Shown here piece by piece: positions 1 to 9,526 of a stretch of 64,000 nucleotides of DNA. Numbering within the stretch: the stretch's first letter is position 1; each line of letters starts with the position of its first letter. Origin of the DNA: Rhizobium sullae (GTDB taxonomy: Bacteria; Pseudomonadota; Alphaproteobacteria; Rhizobiales; Rhizobiaceae); NCBI RefSeq assembly GCF_900169785.1, contig NZ_FWER01000007.1, positions 62,001 through 126,000 on the forward strand, given 5' to 3'. Under the pieces are notes generated by a model, which saw only the letters and a program-made list of their open reading frames with translations, was not told the DNA's origin and did no database searches. A program made the position numbers and the translations under genes.

Positions 1-401
1 TTTCCGTTCCGCTGATCGCAAACGGCGATGTCGATACGCCGGAAGATGCGCAAGAAATCCTTCGCCGCTCGGGCGCCGATGCGGTGATGATCGGCCGCGG
101 TTGCCAGGGAAGGCCATGGCATGCGGGCGTGCTGGCGGGGGAAGCTGCGCCGACAGCAAGCGTTATCCCCGACATCGTTGCAGAACACTACGAAATGATG
201 CTGGATTTCTATGGCGAGGCGACGGCTATCCGTCATGCCCGCAAGCACCTCGGCTGGTATCTGGAGCGCTTCGCGCCTTTGCTGCCGGTTCCGGAGAAGA
301 CGGCAATCATGACGTCGCATACACCGGCAGAAGTCGTCTCGCGCCTTCGCGACGCGCTCACTGCCCGTTTGGAAATTTCAGAAAGCCGGGAGGCGGCATG
401 A
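1..401 (+). CDS. dusB: tRNA-dihydrouridine synthase B, C-terminal part (5' end outside window)
   Basis: The gene is cut by the left edge; it reads in the frame starting at base 3 and its last 132 codons are present. The stretch [12 protein letters not shown] followed by [14 protein letters not shown] is the FMN phosphate-binding end of the TIM barrel in the Dus family, and the rest is the small helical tRNA-binding C-terminal domain. Family members reduce uridine to dihydrouridine in the D loop of tRNA using FMN and NAD(P)H. In rhizobia this gene (formerly nifR3) is the first gene of the ntrBC operon, and here its TGA stop overlaps the ntrB start as ATGA. Seen: motif and overlap. Inferred: cotranscription with ntrB. 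Confidence 0.93.
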   Translation, partial: SVPLIANGDVDTPEDAQEILRRSGADAVMIGRGCQGRPWHAGVLAGEAAPTASVIPDIVAEHYEMMLDFYGEATAIRHARKHLGWYLERFAPLLPVPEKTAIMTSHTPAEVVSRLRDALTARLEISESREAA

Positions 402-1546
402 TGGACAAGGTTCAAGCCGATCATACCGGCAGCCCCGTTGCGATGGCAGTGCTGAACGCGATCCAGAATCCGGTGGTGATGGTCGACGAGGCGGGCTTGA
501 TCGCCTTCGCCAACTGGGAGGCGGAATCGTTTTTTGGGGCGAGTGCCTCGCACCTCGCGCGCTACAAGATTTCCACCTTCATTCCGTTTGGAAGCCCGCT
601 TCTGGCCTTGATCGATCAGGTGCGGGAGCGCAAGGCGCCCGTCAACGAATATCGCGTCGATCTAAGTTCGCCCCGCCTTGGCCAGGACAAGCTGGTCGAC
701 ATTTACGTCGCGCCGGTGATCAGCGAGCCCGGCTCCGTCGTCGTCGTGTTCCAGGAGCGCTCGATGGCCGACAAGATCGATCGTCAGCTGACGCATCGCG
801 CCGCCGCCAGATCGGTGACCGGCCTTGCATCCATGCTCGCCCACGAGATCAAGAATCCGCTCTCGGGCATTCGCGGTGCGGCCCAGCTTCTCGAGCAATC
901 TGTCATCGATGAGGACCGCGCGCTGACGAGGCTCATCTGCGATGAGACCGACCGGATCGTGTCGCTGGTCGATCGCATGGAGGTCTTCTCCGACGAACGG
1001 CCTGTCGATCGTCTGCCGGTCAATATCCATTCGGTGCTCGACCATGTGAAGGCGGTGGCAAGGGCAGGCTTTGCCCGGCATATTCGCATAACCGAGAATT
1101 ACGACCCGTCGCTGCCTGCGGTTTACGCCAACCGCGATCAGCTCGTGCAGGTCTTCCTCAACCTCGTGAAGAACGCAGCCGAAGCCGTCAGCGACCGGCA
1201 AGACGGCGAGATCATGCTGACGACGGCCTATCGTCCCGGCATCCGCCTTTCTGTCGCCGGAACGCGCGAGAAGATCTCGCTGCCCCTGGAGTTCTGCGTC
1301 CAGGACAACGGTCCCGGTGTGCCGTCCGACCTGCTGCCGCATCTCTTCGATCCGTTCATCACTACGAAGACGAACGGCAGCGGCCTCGGCCTTGCACTCG
1401 TCGCCAAGATCATCGGCGATCATGGCGGCATCATCGAATGCGACAGCCAGAACAACAAGACAACGTTCCGCGTCCTCATGCCTGCCTCCAAGGATGCCTC
1501 GGCTGACGATTCGGCAATTGCAAACCCCACAGGAACTTCTCGATGA
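398..1546 (+). CDS. ntrB: Nitrogen regulation sensor histidine kinase NtrB
   Basis: A soluble 382-residue kinase with an N-terminal PAS domain (about residues 15-125), a dimerisation/phosphoacceptor segment [14 protein letters not shown] with His149, and a HATPase domain ending in DNGPGVP and the G-box [12 protein letters not shown]. NtrB phosphorylates NtrC when nitrogen is short and acts as a phosphatase when PII (GlnB) is bound. The start is either of two adjacent ATGs (398 or 401); the GGGAGG at 388-393 sits better with 401. Longer open frame upstream overlaps dusB and is not protein-like. It overlaps ntrC by four bases (ATGA), indicating translational coupling. The family assignment is firm from motifs and gene order. 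Confidence 0.96.
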   Translation: MMDKVQADHTGSPVAMAVLNAIQNPVVMVDEAGLIAFANWEAESFFGASASHLARYKISTFIPFGSPLLALIDQVRERKAPVNEYRVDLSSPRLGQDKLVDIYVAPVISEPGSVVVVFQERSMADKIDRQLTHRAAARSVTGLASMLAHEIKNPLSGIRGAAQLLEQSVIDEDRALTRLICDETDRIVSLVDRMEVFSDERPVDRLPVNIHSVLDHVKAVARAGFARHIRITENYDPSLPAVYANRDQLVQVFLNLVKNAAEAVSDRQDGEIMLTTAYRPGIRLSVAGTREKISLPLEFCVQDNGPGVPSDLLPHLFDPFITTKTNGSGLGLALVAKIIGDHGGIIECDSQNNKTTFRVLMPASKDASADDSAIANPTGTSR

Positions 1547-2994
1547 CAGCAACGATTCTCGTCGCGGACGATGACGCGGCCATCCGTACCGTGCTCAACC
1601 AGGCGCTCAGCCGTGCAGGTTATGATGTTCGAATCACCTCCAATGCTGCCACGCTCTGGCGCTGGGTGTCGGCAGGCGAGGGCGATCTGGTCGTGACCGA
1701 CGTCGTCATGCCGGACGAGAACGCCTTCGATCTGCTGCCGCGAATCAAGAAGGCGCGCCCCGACCTTCCGGTGCTCGTCATGAGCGCCCAGAACACCTTC
1801 ATGACGGCCATCAAAGCCTCTGAGAAGGGTGCTTACGACTATCTTCCCAAGCCCTTCGATCTCACGGAACTGATCGGCATCATCGGCCGGGCGCTCGCCG
1901 AGCCGAAGCGGAAGCCCGCCAAGCTCGACGAAGACATGCAGGACGGCATGCCGCTTGTCGGCCGCTCCGCGGCCATGCAGGAAATCTACCGCGTGCTCGC
2001 CCGCCTGATGCAGACCGACCTGACGCTGATGATCACGGGCGAATCAGGGACCGGCAAGGAACTCGTGGCCCGCGCGCTGCACGATTACGGCAAGCGCCGC
2101 AACGGACCGTTTGTGGCGATCAATATGGCGGCCATCCCGCGCGACCTCATCGAGTCCGAGCTCTTCGGCCACGAAAAGGGCGCCTTTACCGGCGCGCAGA
2201 CCCGCTCCACCGGCCGTTTCGAGCAGGCCGAGGGCGGCACGCTTTTCCTCGATGAAATCGGCGACATGCCGATGGATGCGCAGACGCGTCTTCTACGCGT
2301 CCTGCAGCAGGGCGAATATACGACAGTCGGCGGGCGTACGCCGATCCGCACGGACGTCCGCATCGTCGCGGCGACCAACAAGGACCTGAAGCAGGCGATC
2401 AACCAAGGGCTCTTCCGCGAGGACCTCTATTACCGCCTGAACGTCGTGCCGCTGCGGCTTCCGCCGCTGCGCGACCGCGCGGAGGATATTCCGGACCTGG
2501 TTCGGCACTTCATCCAGCAGGCGGAAAAGGAAGGGCTCGGCACCAAGCGGTTTGACCAGGAAGCCATCGAGTTGATGAAGGCCTATGCCTGGCCGGGCAA
2601 TGTGCGCGAGTTGGAGAACCTGATCCGCCGCCTGGTGGCACTTTATCCACAGGACGTGATCACCCGCGAGATCATCGAAGCCGAGCTTCGTTCCGACGTG
2701 CCGGACAGCCCGATCGACAAGGGGCCGATCCGCACAGGATCGATGACGATCGCCCAGGCGGTGGAAGAAAACATGCGAGCCTACTTCGCGAGTTTCGGCG
2801 ATAACCTGCCGCCTCCAGGCCTTTACGACCGGGTGCTGACGGAATTGGAATATCCGCTGATCCTCGCAGCTCTGACCGCCACGCGTGGCAACCAGATCAA
2901 GGCTGCGGACCTGCTCGGTCTCAACCGCAATACGTTGCGTAAAAAGATCCGCGAACTCGGCGTCTCCGTCTACAGAAGCTCCCGAACAGCTTGA
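1543..2994 (+). CDS. ntrC: Nitrogen regulation response regulator NtrC (sigma-54 activator)
   Basis: This 483-residue protein has the three-domain NtrC layout: receiver (phosphoacceptor Asp53 in VTDVVMPDE, acidic pocket Asp10/Asp11, Lys103), AAA+ domain with Walker A GESGTGKE (166-173) and an intact GAFTGA loop (213-218) needed to contact sigma-54, and a C-terminal Fis-type helix-turn-helix ([20 protein letters not shown]). Phosphorylated NtrC activates sigma-54 promoters for nitrogen assimilation; the glnB-glnA pair at 52.4-54.3 kb carries such a promoter and is a likely target. It lies directly behind ntrB. A 152-base gap separates it from ntrY, in which I see no clear terminator. Confidence 0.97.
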   Translation: MTATILVADDDAAIRTVLNQALSRAGYDVRITSNAATLWRWVSAGEGDLVVTDVVMPDENAFDLLPRIKKARPDLPVLVMSAQNTFMTAIKASEKGAYDYLPKPFDLTELIGIIGRALAEPKRKPAKLDEDMQDGMPLVGRSAAMQEIYRVLARLMQTDLTLMITGESGTGKELVARALHDYGKRRNGPFVAINMAAIPRDLIESELFGHEKGAFTGAQTRSTGRFEQAEGGTLFLDEIGDMPMDAQTRLLRVLQQGEYTTVGGRTPIRTDVRIVAATNKDLKQAINQGLFREDLYYRLNVVPLRLPPLRDRAEDIPDLVRHFIQQAEKEGLGTKRFDQEAIELMKAYAWPGNVRELENLIRRLVALYPQDVITREIIEAELRSDVPDSPIDKGPIRTGSMTIAQAVEENMRAYFASFGDNLPPPGLYDRVLTELEYPLILAALTATRGNQIKAADLLGLNRNTLRKKIRELGVSVYRSSRTA

Positions 2995-3146
2995 CAATGC
3001 CGCAGGCCGCGTTGCATTTTCGCCACAATGCGTTGCTTAAAGGTCACGCATAGGGTTGGACACGCCATCGCATTGAAGCCGTTGAAGCGCACGCTTCAGG
3101 CTGCCTGGTGCCGTTTCGGCAGAATGGCTGAGACGGCGGGCTTTGC

Positions 3147-5483
3147 ATGGGCGATCGAATCCAGCCGATGGACCGTGACATACCGGCTTCTGCCGCTTGG
3201 AGTGATGACTTGATGAAGCAGGATGCGGCATCGCCTGCGGCAGACAGCGATACGGTTGCGACCGTCACCGATCGCCGGGCGCTGTTTGCGCTGCCGGGTC
3301 TTGTCTTGGCCGGCGGCGCGTTGCTCTGCGCGACGCTGACGCTCTTCATCCTGCTGGGCGTGACGCCGATCGACCCGACGACGCGCGTCGTCATCACTTC
3401 GGTCGTGGTGAATTCTTTCTTCGTGCTTGCGCTGATAGCGCTGATTGGACGCGAAGTTGCGCGGCTGCTTAAGGCGCGCACGCGCGGCCGCGCCGCCGCC
3501 CGTTTGCACATCCGGATCGTCGTCCTGTTCTCGATCGTCGCCATCACGCCGGCGATCCTGGTAGCGATCTTTGCAAGTATCACGCTGAATGCCGGGCTCG
3601 ACCGCTGGTTCGCGCTGCGCACGCAGTCCATCGTCAGCTCGTCGCGCAATATCGGCCAGGCCTACATGATGGAGAACGCCAGCTACCTGCAGGGCCAGAC
3701 CATCTCCATGGCGAACGACCTGGAACGCAACCGGGTGCTCTACAATCTCGACCGCACGGGCTTCGGGGAATTGATGACGCGCCAGGCGCGGGGCCGCGGG
3801 CTGCTCGGCGCATTCCTCGTAGAGAGCGACGGTACGGTCATCGTTCAGGCCGACATCAAGACCGAAAAGCCATTGCCGGCGATACCGCAGGATGCCCTGC
3901 AGAAAGCCGCCGCCGGCCAGCCGACGCTCATTCCGCCGGGCGTGACCAACCTTGTCGGCGCCATCATCAAACTCGAGCAGATTCCAAGCGCGTTCCTCTA
4001 TACCGTGCGTGCCGTCGATCCGAAGGTCATGGGTGCGATGCGCATGATGGAGGAGAATGCGACGGAATACCGCTCGATGGAAGCGGGACGGGTCTCGCTG
4101 CAGATTGCGTTCGCGGTTCTCTATATCGGTTTTGCCCTGATCGTGCTGCTTGCGGCGATCTGGACGGCGATTGCCGTCGCGGACAGGATCGTCCGGCCGA
4201 TCCGCCTGCTGATCACCGCAGCCGACAGCGTAGCCTCCGGCAACATGGATATCGTCGTGCCGGTTCATGCGGTCGATGGCGACGTTGCAAACCTGTCGCG
4301 CACGTTCAACAAGATGATTTCGGAAATCCGCACGCAGCGTGACGAGATACTAGAGGCGAAGGACGAGGTCGATGACCGCCGCCGCTTCATAGAGGCCGTG
4401 CTGTCGGGTGTGACCGCCGCGGTGATCGGGGTCGAGAGCGACCGGCGGATCACCATCGTCAACAGTTCTGCCGAGACGCTGATGTCGCTGCCGGCGCGCG
4501 AGATGCTCGGGAAGCAGTTGAATGAGATTGCGCCTGAAGTCGATCAGGTGCTGACCGAAGCCGCATCGCGCTACCGCAGCGATTTCCGCAAGCAGATTGC
4601 CCTCGTGCGCGGCGGAACGGTGCGGACGTTGAGCGTGCAGGTCACGCGCGAGGAAGTTCGCGATACGAGCGACTCCTACGTGATCACGCTCGACGACATT
4701 ACCGATCTCGTGATCGCGCAGCGTTCGACGGCCTGGGGCGATGTGGCGAGGCGCATCGCCCACGAGATCAAGAACCCCCTGACGCCGATCCAGCTCTCCG
4801 CCGAACGCATCCAGCGCCGTTACGGGAAGCAGATCAATCAGGAGGACCGCACGGTCTTCGATCAATGTACCGATACGATCATCCGGCAGGTTGGCGATAT
4901 CGGCCGCATGGTCGACGAGTTCTCGGCTTTCGCGCGCATGCCCAAGCCGACGAAGGAACAGGCCGACCTGCGCAATATTCTCCGAGATGCCATCTTCCTG
5001 CGTGAGATGGGAAATACGCATGTGAGCTTCCTGCAGGAATTCGGCGACAAGCCGCTGGAGGGCCTGTTCGACAGCCGCATGCTAGGGCAGGCATTCGGAA
5101 ACCTGATCAAGAATGCTGTCGAATCCATCGAGGCTGTGCCGAGCGGCGAGCGCGACGAGCGGAAGGTTCTCGTCAGGGCGTGGTTGGATGAGAGCCGCGA
5201 CCGTTTCACGGTCGATGTCATCGACAACGGCCGGGGCCTGCCGGTAGAAAACCGGCACGGCATCCTGGAGCCTTATATGACGATGCGGGAGAAAGGCACT
5301 GGTCTCGGTCTCGCAATCGTCAAGAAGATCATTGAGGAGCATGGCGGGCAGCTGGAACTGCATGATGCGCCCGCCGATTTCGACCAGGGAAGGGGGGCCA
5401 TGATCCGCGTGCATCTGCCGCGTCTCGAGCCAGCTCCCGCTGCCCCGGCGTCAAATGACAAGGAAAGTGTGTATGGCCTCTGA
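3147..5483 (+). CDS. ntrY: Membrane sensor histidine kinase NtrY
   Basis: A 778-residue membrane kinase. Three hydrophobic segments lie in the first ~150 residues (one contains LVLAGGALLCATLTLFILLG), then a periplasmic region of about 170 residues, a further membrane segment (LYIGFALIVLLAAIWTA), a HAMP linker, a PAS domain, the His-box [16 protein letters not shown] and a HATPase domain with DNGRGLP and KGTGLGLAIVKK. Partner of NtrX. In alphaproteobacteria the pair is linked to nitrogen metabolism, redox and envelope functions. The start is uncertain: ATGs at 3147, 3168 and 3213 are in frame, and the last has a GGAG-like site just upstream; all precede the first membrane segment. Its 3' end overlaps ntrX by 11 bases. 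Confidence 0.94.
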   Translation: MGDRIQPMDRDIPASAAWSDDLMKQDAASPAADSDTVATVTDRRALFALPGLVLAGGALLCATLTLFILLGVTPIDPTTRVVITSVVVNSFFVLALIALIGREVARLLKARTRGRAAARLHIRIVVLFSIVAITPAILVAIFASITLNAGLDRWFALRTQSIVSSSRNIGQAYMMENASYLQGQTISMANDLERNRVLYNLDRTGFGELMTRQARGRGLLGAFLVESDGTVIVQADIKTEKPLPAIPQDALQKAAAGQPTLIPPGVTNLVGAIIKLEQIPSAFLYTVRAVDPKVMGAMRMMEENATEYRSMEAGRVSLQIAFAVLYIGFALIVLLAAIWTAIAVADRIVRPIRLLITAADSVASGNMDIVVPVHAVDGDVANLSRTFNKMISEIRTQRDEILEAKDEVDDRRRFIEAVLSGVTAAVIGVESDRRITIVNSSAETLMSLPAREMLGKQLNEIAPEVDQVLTEAASRYRSDFRKQIALVRGGTVRTLSVQVTREEVRDTSDSYVITLDDITDLVIAQRSTAWGDVARRIAHEIKNPLTPIQLSAERIQRRYGKQINQEDRTVFDQCTDTIIRQVGDIGRMVDEFSAFARMPKPTKEQADLRNILRDAIFLREMGNTHVSFLQEFGDKPLEGLFDSRMLGQAFGNLIKNAVESIEAVPSGERDERKVLVRAWLDESRDRFTVDVIDNGRGLPVENRHGILEPYMTMREKGTGLGLAIVKKIIEEHGGQLELHDAPADFDQGRGAMIRVHLPRLEPAPAAPASNDKESVYGL

Positions 5484-6837
5484 TATTCTCGTCGTCGATG
5501 ATGAGCACGATATTCGCGAGATCGTTTCCGGTATTCTCTCGGACGAAGGACACGAGACGCGGACCGCGCATGACAGCGACAGCGCGCTCGCGGCGATTTC
5601 CGACCGCGCGCCGCGCCTGATCTTCCTCGATATCTGGATGCAGGGCAGCAAGCTCGACGGTCTTTCCCTGCTGGACGAGATCAAGACGCGTCATCCCGAC
5701 ATCCCAGTCGTTATGATTTCGGGTCACGGCAATATCGAGACGGCCGTCTCCGCCATCAAGCGCGGCGCCTTCGATTTCATCGAAAAGCCCTTCAAGGCCG
5801 ATCGTCTGATCCTGATCGCTGAGCGCGCGCTGGAAAACTCTAAGCTGAAGCGCGAAGTATCCGAGCTGAAGCGGCGCGCAGGCGACGCAGTCGAACTGAT
5901 CGGAACGTCGGTTGCGGTCTCGCAACTTCGCCAGACGATCGAGAAGGTTTCGCCGACCAATAGCCGCATCATGATCTTCGGCGCATCCGGCTCCGGCAAG
6001 GAGCTGGTGGCGCGCATGATCCACAAGAAGTCGGCGCGCGCCAATGGTCCTTTCGTCGCGCTGAACGCTGCGAACATTACGCCGGATCGCATGGAGGTTG
6101 CCCTTTTCGGCACGGAAGGCTTGCCCGGCCAGGCGCGCAAGACTGGGGCGCTGGAAGAGGCCCACCGCGGCATTCTCTATCTCGATGAAGTCGGCGAAAT
6201 GCCGCGCGAGACACAGAACAAGATCCTGCGCGTGCTAGTCGACCAACAGTTTGAGCGCGTCGGCGGATCGAAGCGGGTGAAAGTGGACGTTCGCATCATC
6301 TCTTCGACGGCTTACAATCTGGAAAGCCGCATTGCCGAAGGCTGGTTCCGCGAGGACCTTTACCATCGCCTTGCGGTCGTTCCCGTTCGCGTGCCGGCAT
6401 TGGCGGAGCGCCGCGAGGACATCCCGTTCCTCGTCGATCAGCTGATGCGTCAGATTTCCGAGCAGGCAGGCATCCGTCTGCGCCGCATCGGCGACGATGC
6501 GATGGCGGTGCTGCAGGCTCATGACTGGCCAGGCAACATCCGCCAACTGCGCAACAATATCGAACGTCTGATGATCCTTGCGCGCTCGGACGGCCCGGAT
6601 GCGCCGATTACGGCCGACATGTTGCCGACAGACCTTGGCGACATGCTGCCGAAGGTATCGGCCAAGAACGACTACCACATCATGACGCTTCCGCTGCGCG
6701 AAGCCCGCGAGATGTTCGAAAAGGATTACCTGATCGCGCAGATCAACCGCTTCGGCGGCAATATCTCGCGCACCGCGGAATTCGTCGGCATGGAGCGCTC
6801 GGCGCTTCACCGCAAGCTGAAGTCGCTCGGCGTCTGA
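5473..6837 (+). CDS. ntrX: Nitrogen assimilation response regulator NtrX
   Basis: The 454-residue regulator has a receiver domain (Asp53 in IFLDIWMQGSKLDG), an AAA+ domain (Walker A GASGSGKE; Walker B ILYLDEVGEMP) and a C-terminal Fis-type helix-turn-helix (GGNISRTAEFVGMERSALHR). The loop that carries GAFTGA in NtrC is missing: the sequence goes from VALFGTEG through LPGQARKTG to ALEEAHRG. Established knowledge: that loop contacts sigma-54. Inference: this protein probably does not act as a classical sigma-54 activator. The start at 5473 is chosen because AAGGAAAG at 5460-5467 is correctly spaced and the protein then begins with MASDILVVDDE; an upstream ATG at 5455 lacks such a site. Follows and overlaps ntrY. 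Confidence 0.96.
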   Translation: MASDILVVDDEHDIREIVSGILSDEGHETRTAHDSDSALAAISDRAPRLIFLDIWMQGSKLDGLSLLDEIKTRHPDIPVVMISGHGNIETAVSAIKRGAFDFIEKPFKADRLILIAERALENSKLKREVSELKRRAGDAVELIGTSVAVSQLRQTIEKVSPTNSRIMIFGASGSGKELVARMIHKKSARANGPFVALNAANITPDRMEVALFGTEGLPGQARKTGALEEAHRGILYLDEVGEMPRETQNKILRVLVDQQFERVGGSKRVKVDVRIISSTAYNLESRIAEGWFREDLYHRLAVVPVRVPALAERREDIPFLVDQLMRQISEQAGIRLRRIGDDAMAVLQAHDWPGNIRQLRNNIERLMILARSDGPDAPITADMLPTDLGDMLPKVSAKNDYHIMTLPLREAREMFEKDYLIAQINRFGGNISRTAEFVGMERSALHRKLKSLGV

Positions 6838-6843
6838 TTGCTC

Positions 6844-6868
6844 CCGGCGCGGTTTTCTGCGCCGGTTT
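6844..6868 (+). terminator. Possible weak terminator after ntrX
   Basis: CCGGCGC (6844-6850) pairs with GCGCCGG (6859-6865) around an eight-base loop, seven bases after the ntrX stop, followed only by TTT. The T run is short, so this may be an attenuator or a stabilising hairpin rather than a full terminator. Confidence 0.45.
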
Positions 6869-6899
6869 CCCATTTCATTGCCTTAAATTCAGGTTTCCC

Positions 6900-7763
6900 A
6901 TGCCGAGAATTTCCTATGTGAATGGCCGCTACGAGCGGCACGCCGATGCGATGGTGCATATCGAAGACCGCGGCTACCAGTTCGCGGACGGCGTCTACGA
7001 GGTCTGCGAAATACGCCATGGCTATATCGTCGATATCACGCGCCATCTCGACCGCTTGAACCGCTCGCTCGGCGAGTTGCGCATCGCCTGGCCGATGAGT
7101 CGACAGGCGATGATCCATGTGATTCGCGAAACGGCGCGCCGGAACAAGGTGCGGAACGGCTTGTTCTACTTGCAGGTGACACGCGGCGTGGCGCGCCGCG
7201 ACCACGTGTTTCCGGCCGAAGGCACCAAGCCTTCGCTGGTCATCACGGCCAAAAGCACCGATCCGTCAGTGATCGCGAAGAAGAACGCAAACGGAATCAG
7301 GGCGATCACCGTTCCCGACAATCGGTGGGATCGGGTCGACATCAAGACCGTCGGTCTTCTCTCGAATGCGCTGGCCCGCCAGCAGGCGAAGGAAGCGGGC
7401 GCCCAGGAGGCCATCTATGTCGATACAGACGGCTTCGTGAACGAGGGCGCGGCGACCAATGTCTGGATGGTCGACGCGGACGGCACTTTGATCACGCGCC
7501 CTGCCGAACATGGCATCCTGCGAGGCATCACGCGAACGACGCTGATGGACGTCGGGGCGAAGCTCGGCCTCAGGATCGCCGAGCGGAACTTCACCGTCGC
7601 AGAAATGCTGGCGGCGCGCGAGGTCTTCATCACGGCTGCCACAAGCATTTGTTTTCCTGTCGTTTCCGTCGACGGGCTGACGATTGCCAACGGTCATCCC
7701 GGCACGATCTCGCAGAATATTCGAGAAGCCTTTTTCGACGTTGCGGAAAAGATTGCGATTTGA
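6900..7763 (+). CDS. dat: D-amino-acid (D-alanine) aminotransferase, class IV PLP enzyme
   Basis: A 287-residue class IV aminotransferase. The N-terminus MPRISYVNGRY with HIEDRGYQFADGVYEVCE is typical of D-alanine aminotransferases. The PLP lysine lies in DRVDIKTVGLLSNALARQQA (about residue 146), and the signature GFVNEGAATNVWMV followed by ILRGITRTTL is present. Such enzymes swap amino groups between D-amino acids and 2-oxo acids, feeding D-Ala and D-Glu to peptidoglycan or degrading D-amino acids. Branched-chain aminotransferase (IlvE) and 4-amino-4-deoxychorismate lyase belong to the same fold; the length and the position between ntrX and hfq, as in other rhizobia, favour Dat. The exact substrate is inferred. 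Confidence 0.88.
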   Translation: MPRISYVNGRYERHADAMVHIEDRGYQFADGVYEVCEIRHGYIVDITRHLDRLNRSLGELRIAWPMSRQAMIHVIRETARRNKVRNGLFYLQVTRGVARRDHVFPAEGTKPSLVITAKSTDPSVIAKKNANGIRAITVPDNRWDRVDIKTVGLLSNALARQQAKEAGAQEAIYVDTDGFVNEGAATNVWMVDADGTLITRPAEHGILRGITRTTLMDVGAKLGLRIAERNFTVAEMLAAREVFITAATSICFPVVSVDGLTIANGHPGTISQNIREAFFDVAEKIAI

Positions 7764-7873
7764 TACCAAGATTTGCTGGACGGAAGGGATGAGGATTACC
7801 ATCCGCCTTGCAGGAGAGGTTGATTAATATTCACCGGCGCGATCAAGCCGGCAATAAAGAAAGAAGCGGCGCG

Positions 7874-8116
7874 ATGGCGGAACGTTCTCAGAATTTGCAG
7901 GACTTATTTCTCAATACTGTTCGCAAACAAAAGATTTCTCTCACAATTTTTCTCATCAACGGCGTAAAGCTCACGGGCGTTGTCACTTCCTTCGACAATT
8001 TCTGCGTTCTTCTTCGCCGTGACGGCCATTCGCAACTCGTGTATAAACACGCGATCTCAACGATCATGCCGGGCCAGCCCATGCAGATGTTCGAGAGCGA
8101 AGAAGCAGCGTCCTAA
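7874..8116 (+). CDS. hfq: RNA chaperone Hfq
   Basis: An 80-residue Hfq. The Sm1 region runs from [14 protein letters not shown] through [20 protein letters not shown], and the Sm2 motif is [10 protein letters not shown]. The protein forms a hexamer that pairs small RNAs with mRNAs; in rhizobia it affects nitrogen fixation and transport genes. The start at 7874 ([10 protein letters not shown]) matches the family; a TTG-started frame at 7808 would add 22 unrelated residues. It lies 110 bases after dat and 77 bases before the first ATG of hflX, the same hfq-hflX order as in enterobacteria. The short C-terminal tail is usual for alphaproteobacteria. Confidence 0.98.
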
Positions 8117-8193
8117 CAGGATCAGCAGTCATTACGACACGCGATACCAGGAATGATTCCATCATCCCGGAGGCCCAAAGACTTCGGGATGAT

Positions 8194-9519
8194 ATGCGGG
8201 CAACCGTTGTCGTGCCTGTGCTGAAGCAGGCGCGGAGCAAAAGTGTGCCGATCGAAGGCGCTGCCACCCGCTCGCCTGAGAGCCGCCTTGAAGAGGCGAC
8301 CGGTCTCGCCGAGGCAATAGATCTCGATGTGGTCGGCGGCGCAATCGTGCCGATCTCTGATCCGCGTCCGGCAACTCTGCTCGGCACAGGCAAGATCGAG
8401 GAAATCAAGGCGAAGCTCGATGAGCACGATTCCGGCCTCGTGATCGTCGATCACCCGCTGACGCCGGTGCAGCAGCGCAATCTCGAGAAGGAATGGAACG
8501 CCAAGGTCATCGACCGGACGGGCCTGATCCTGGAAATCTTCGGCCGCCGCGCCTCCACGAAGGAAGGCACGCTGCAGGTCGATCTCGCGCATCTGAACTA
8601 TCAGAAGGGCCGTCTGGTCCGCAGCTGGACCCACCTTGAACGCCAGCGCGGCGGCGGCGGCTTCATGGGCGGCCCTGGCGAAACGCAGATCGAGGCCGAC
8701 CGCCGTCTGCTGCAGGATCGGATCATCAAGCTGGAGCGCGAGCTGGAGCAGGTCGTCCGCACCCGCCAGCTTCACAGGGCCAAGCGCAGGAAGGTGCCAC
8801 ATCCGATCGTGGCCTTGGTGGGCTACACCAACGCCGGCAAGTCGACACTCTTCAACCGGATCACCGGGGCAGGTGTCCTTGCCGAGGACATGCTCTTCGC
8901 CACGCTCGATCCGACGCTTCGCCGTATGAAGCTGCCGCATGGCCGCACCGTCATCCTGTCCGACACCGTTGGCTTCATTTCCGACCTGCCGACGCACCTT
9001 GTCGCCGCCTTCCGCGCCACGCTCGAAGAGGTGCTGGAAGCCGATCTGATCCTCCATGTCCGCGACATGTCGGATGCCGACAATCAGGCACAGAGCGCGG
9101 ACGTGATGCGCATCCTGGACGATCTCGGCATCGACGAGGCCGAGGGCGCAAGGCGCATAGTCGAAGTCTGGAACAAGATCGACCGCCTGGAACCGGAAGC
9201 GCATGACGCGATGGTGCAGAGGGCAGCAGGCGCCGAAAACGTCGTCGCCGTTTCGGCCGTCAGCGGCGAAGGCGTCGATCACCTGATGCATGAAATCAGC
9301 AAGCGCCTTTCCGGGGTGATGACCGCGACGACGATCAAGCTGCCGTTGGACAAACTGGCGCTGCTGCCCTGGCTTTACGAACATGCGATCGTCGATGGCC
9401 GCGAAGACAATGAAGACGGCACGGTGACACTCGACGTAAGGCTCGCCGAAAGCGAAGCGGCCGAATTGGAACGGCGCATGGGTGACGGGCCGAAGCCGCA
9501 GAAGGAAGACTGGGAATAG
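8194..9519 (+). CDS. hflX: Ribosome-associated GTPase HflX
   Basis: A 441-residue HflX GTPase. The N-terminal domain has TLLGTGKIEEI and GRRASTKEGTLQVDLAHLNY, then the linker QRGGGGFMGGPGETQIEADR, a G domain with G1 GYTNAGKS (about 210-217), G3 DTVGFI and G4 NKID, and a short C-terminal domain. The family binds the 50S subunit, splits stalled ribosomes and may act in heat and manganese stress. The first in-frame ATG is 8194, but the same frame is open back to the hfq stop and encodes a protein-like stretch (NDSIIPEAQRLRDD); only non-standard codons (for example ATT at 8131) could start it. Converges with mazG seven bases later. Confidence 0.96.
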   Translation: MRATVVVPVLKQARSKSVPIEGAATRSPESRLEEATGLAEAIDLDVVGGAIVPISDPRPATLLGTGKIEEIKAKLDEHDSGLVIVDHPLTPVQQRNLEKEWNAKVIDRTGLILEIFGRRASTKEGTLQVDLAHLNYQKGRLVRSWTHLERQRGGGGFMGGPGETQIEADRRLLQDRIIKLERELEQVVRTRQLHRAKRRKVPHPIVALVGYTNAGKSTLFNRITGAGVLAEDMLFATLDPTLRRMKLPHGRTVILSDTVGFISDLPTHLVAAFRATLEEVLEADLILHVRDMSDADNQAQSADVMRILDDLGIDEAEGARRIVEVWNKIDRLEPEAHDAMVQRAAGAENVVAVSAVSGEGVDHLMHEISKRLSGVMTATTIKLPLDKLALLPWLYEHAIVDGREDNEDGTVTLDVRLAESEAAELERRMGDGPKPQKEDWE

Positions 9520-9526
9520 CGTTTAG

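Noticed and set aside
3096..4268. Long open frame antisense to ntrY (390 codons)
   Set aside because: It is a shadow of a GC-rich gene: composition dominated by Arg, Asp and His, no known motif, and ntrY on the plus strand is unmistakable.
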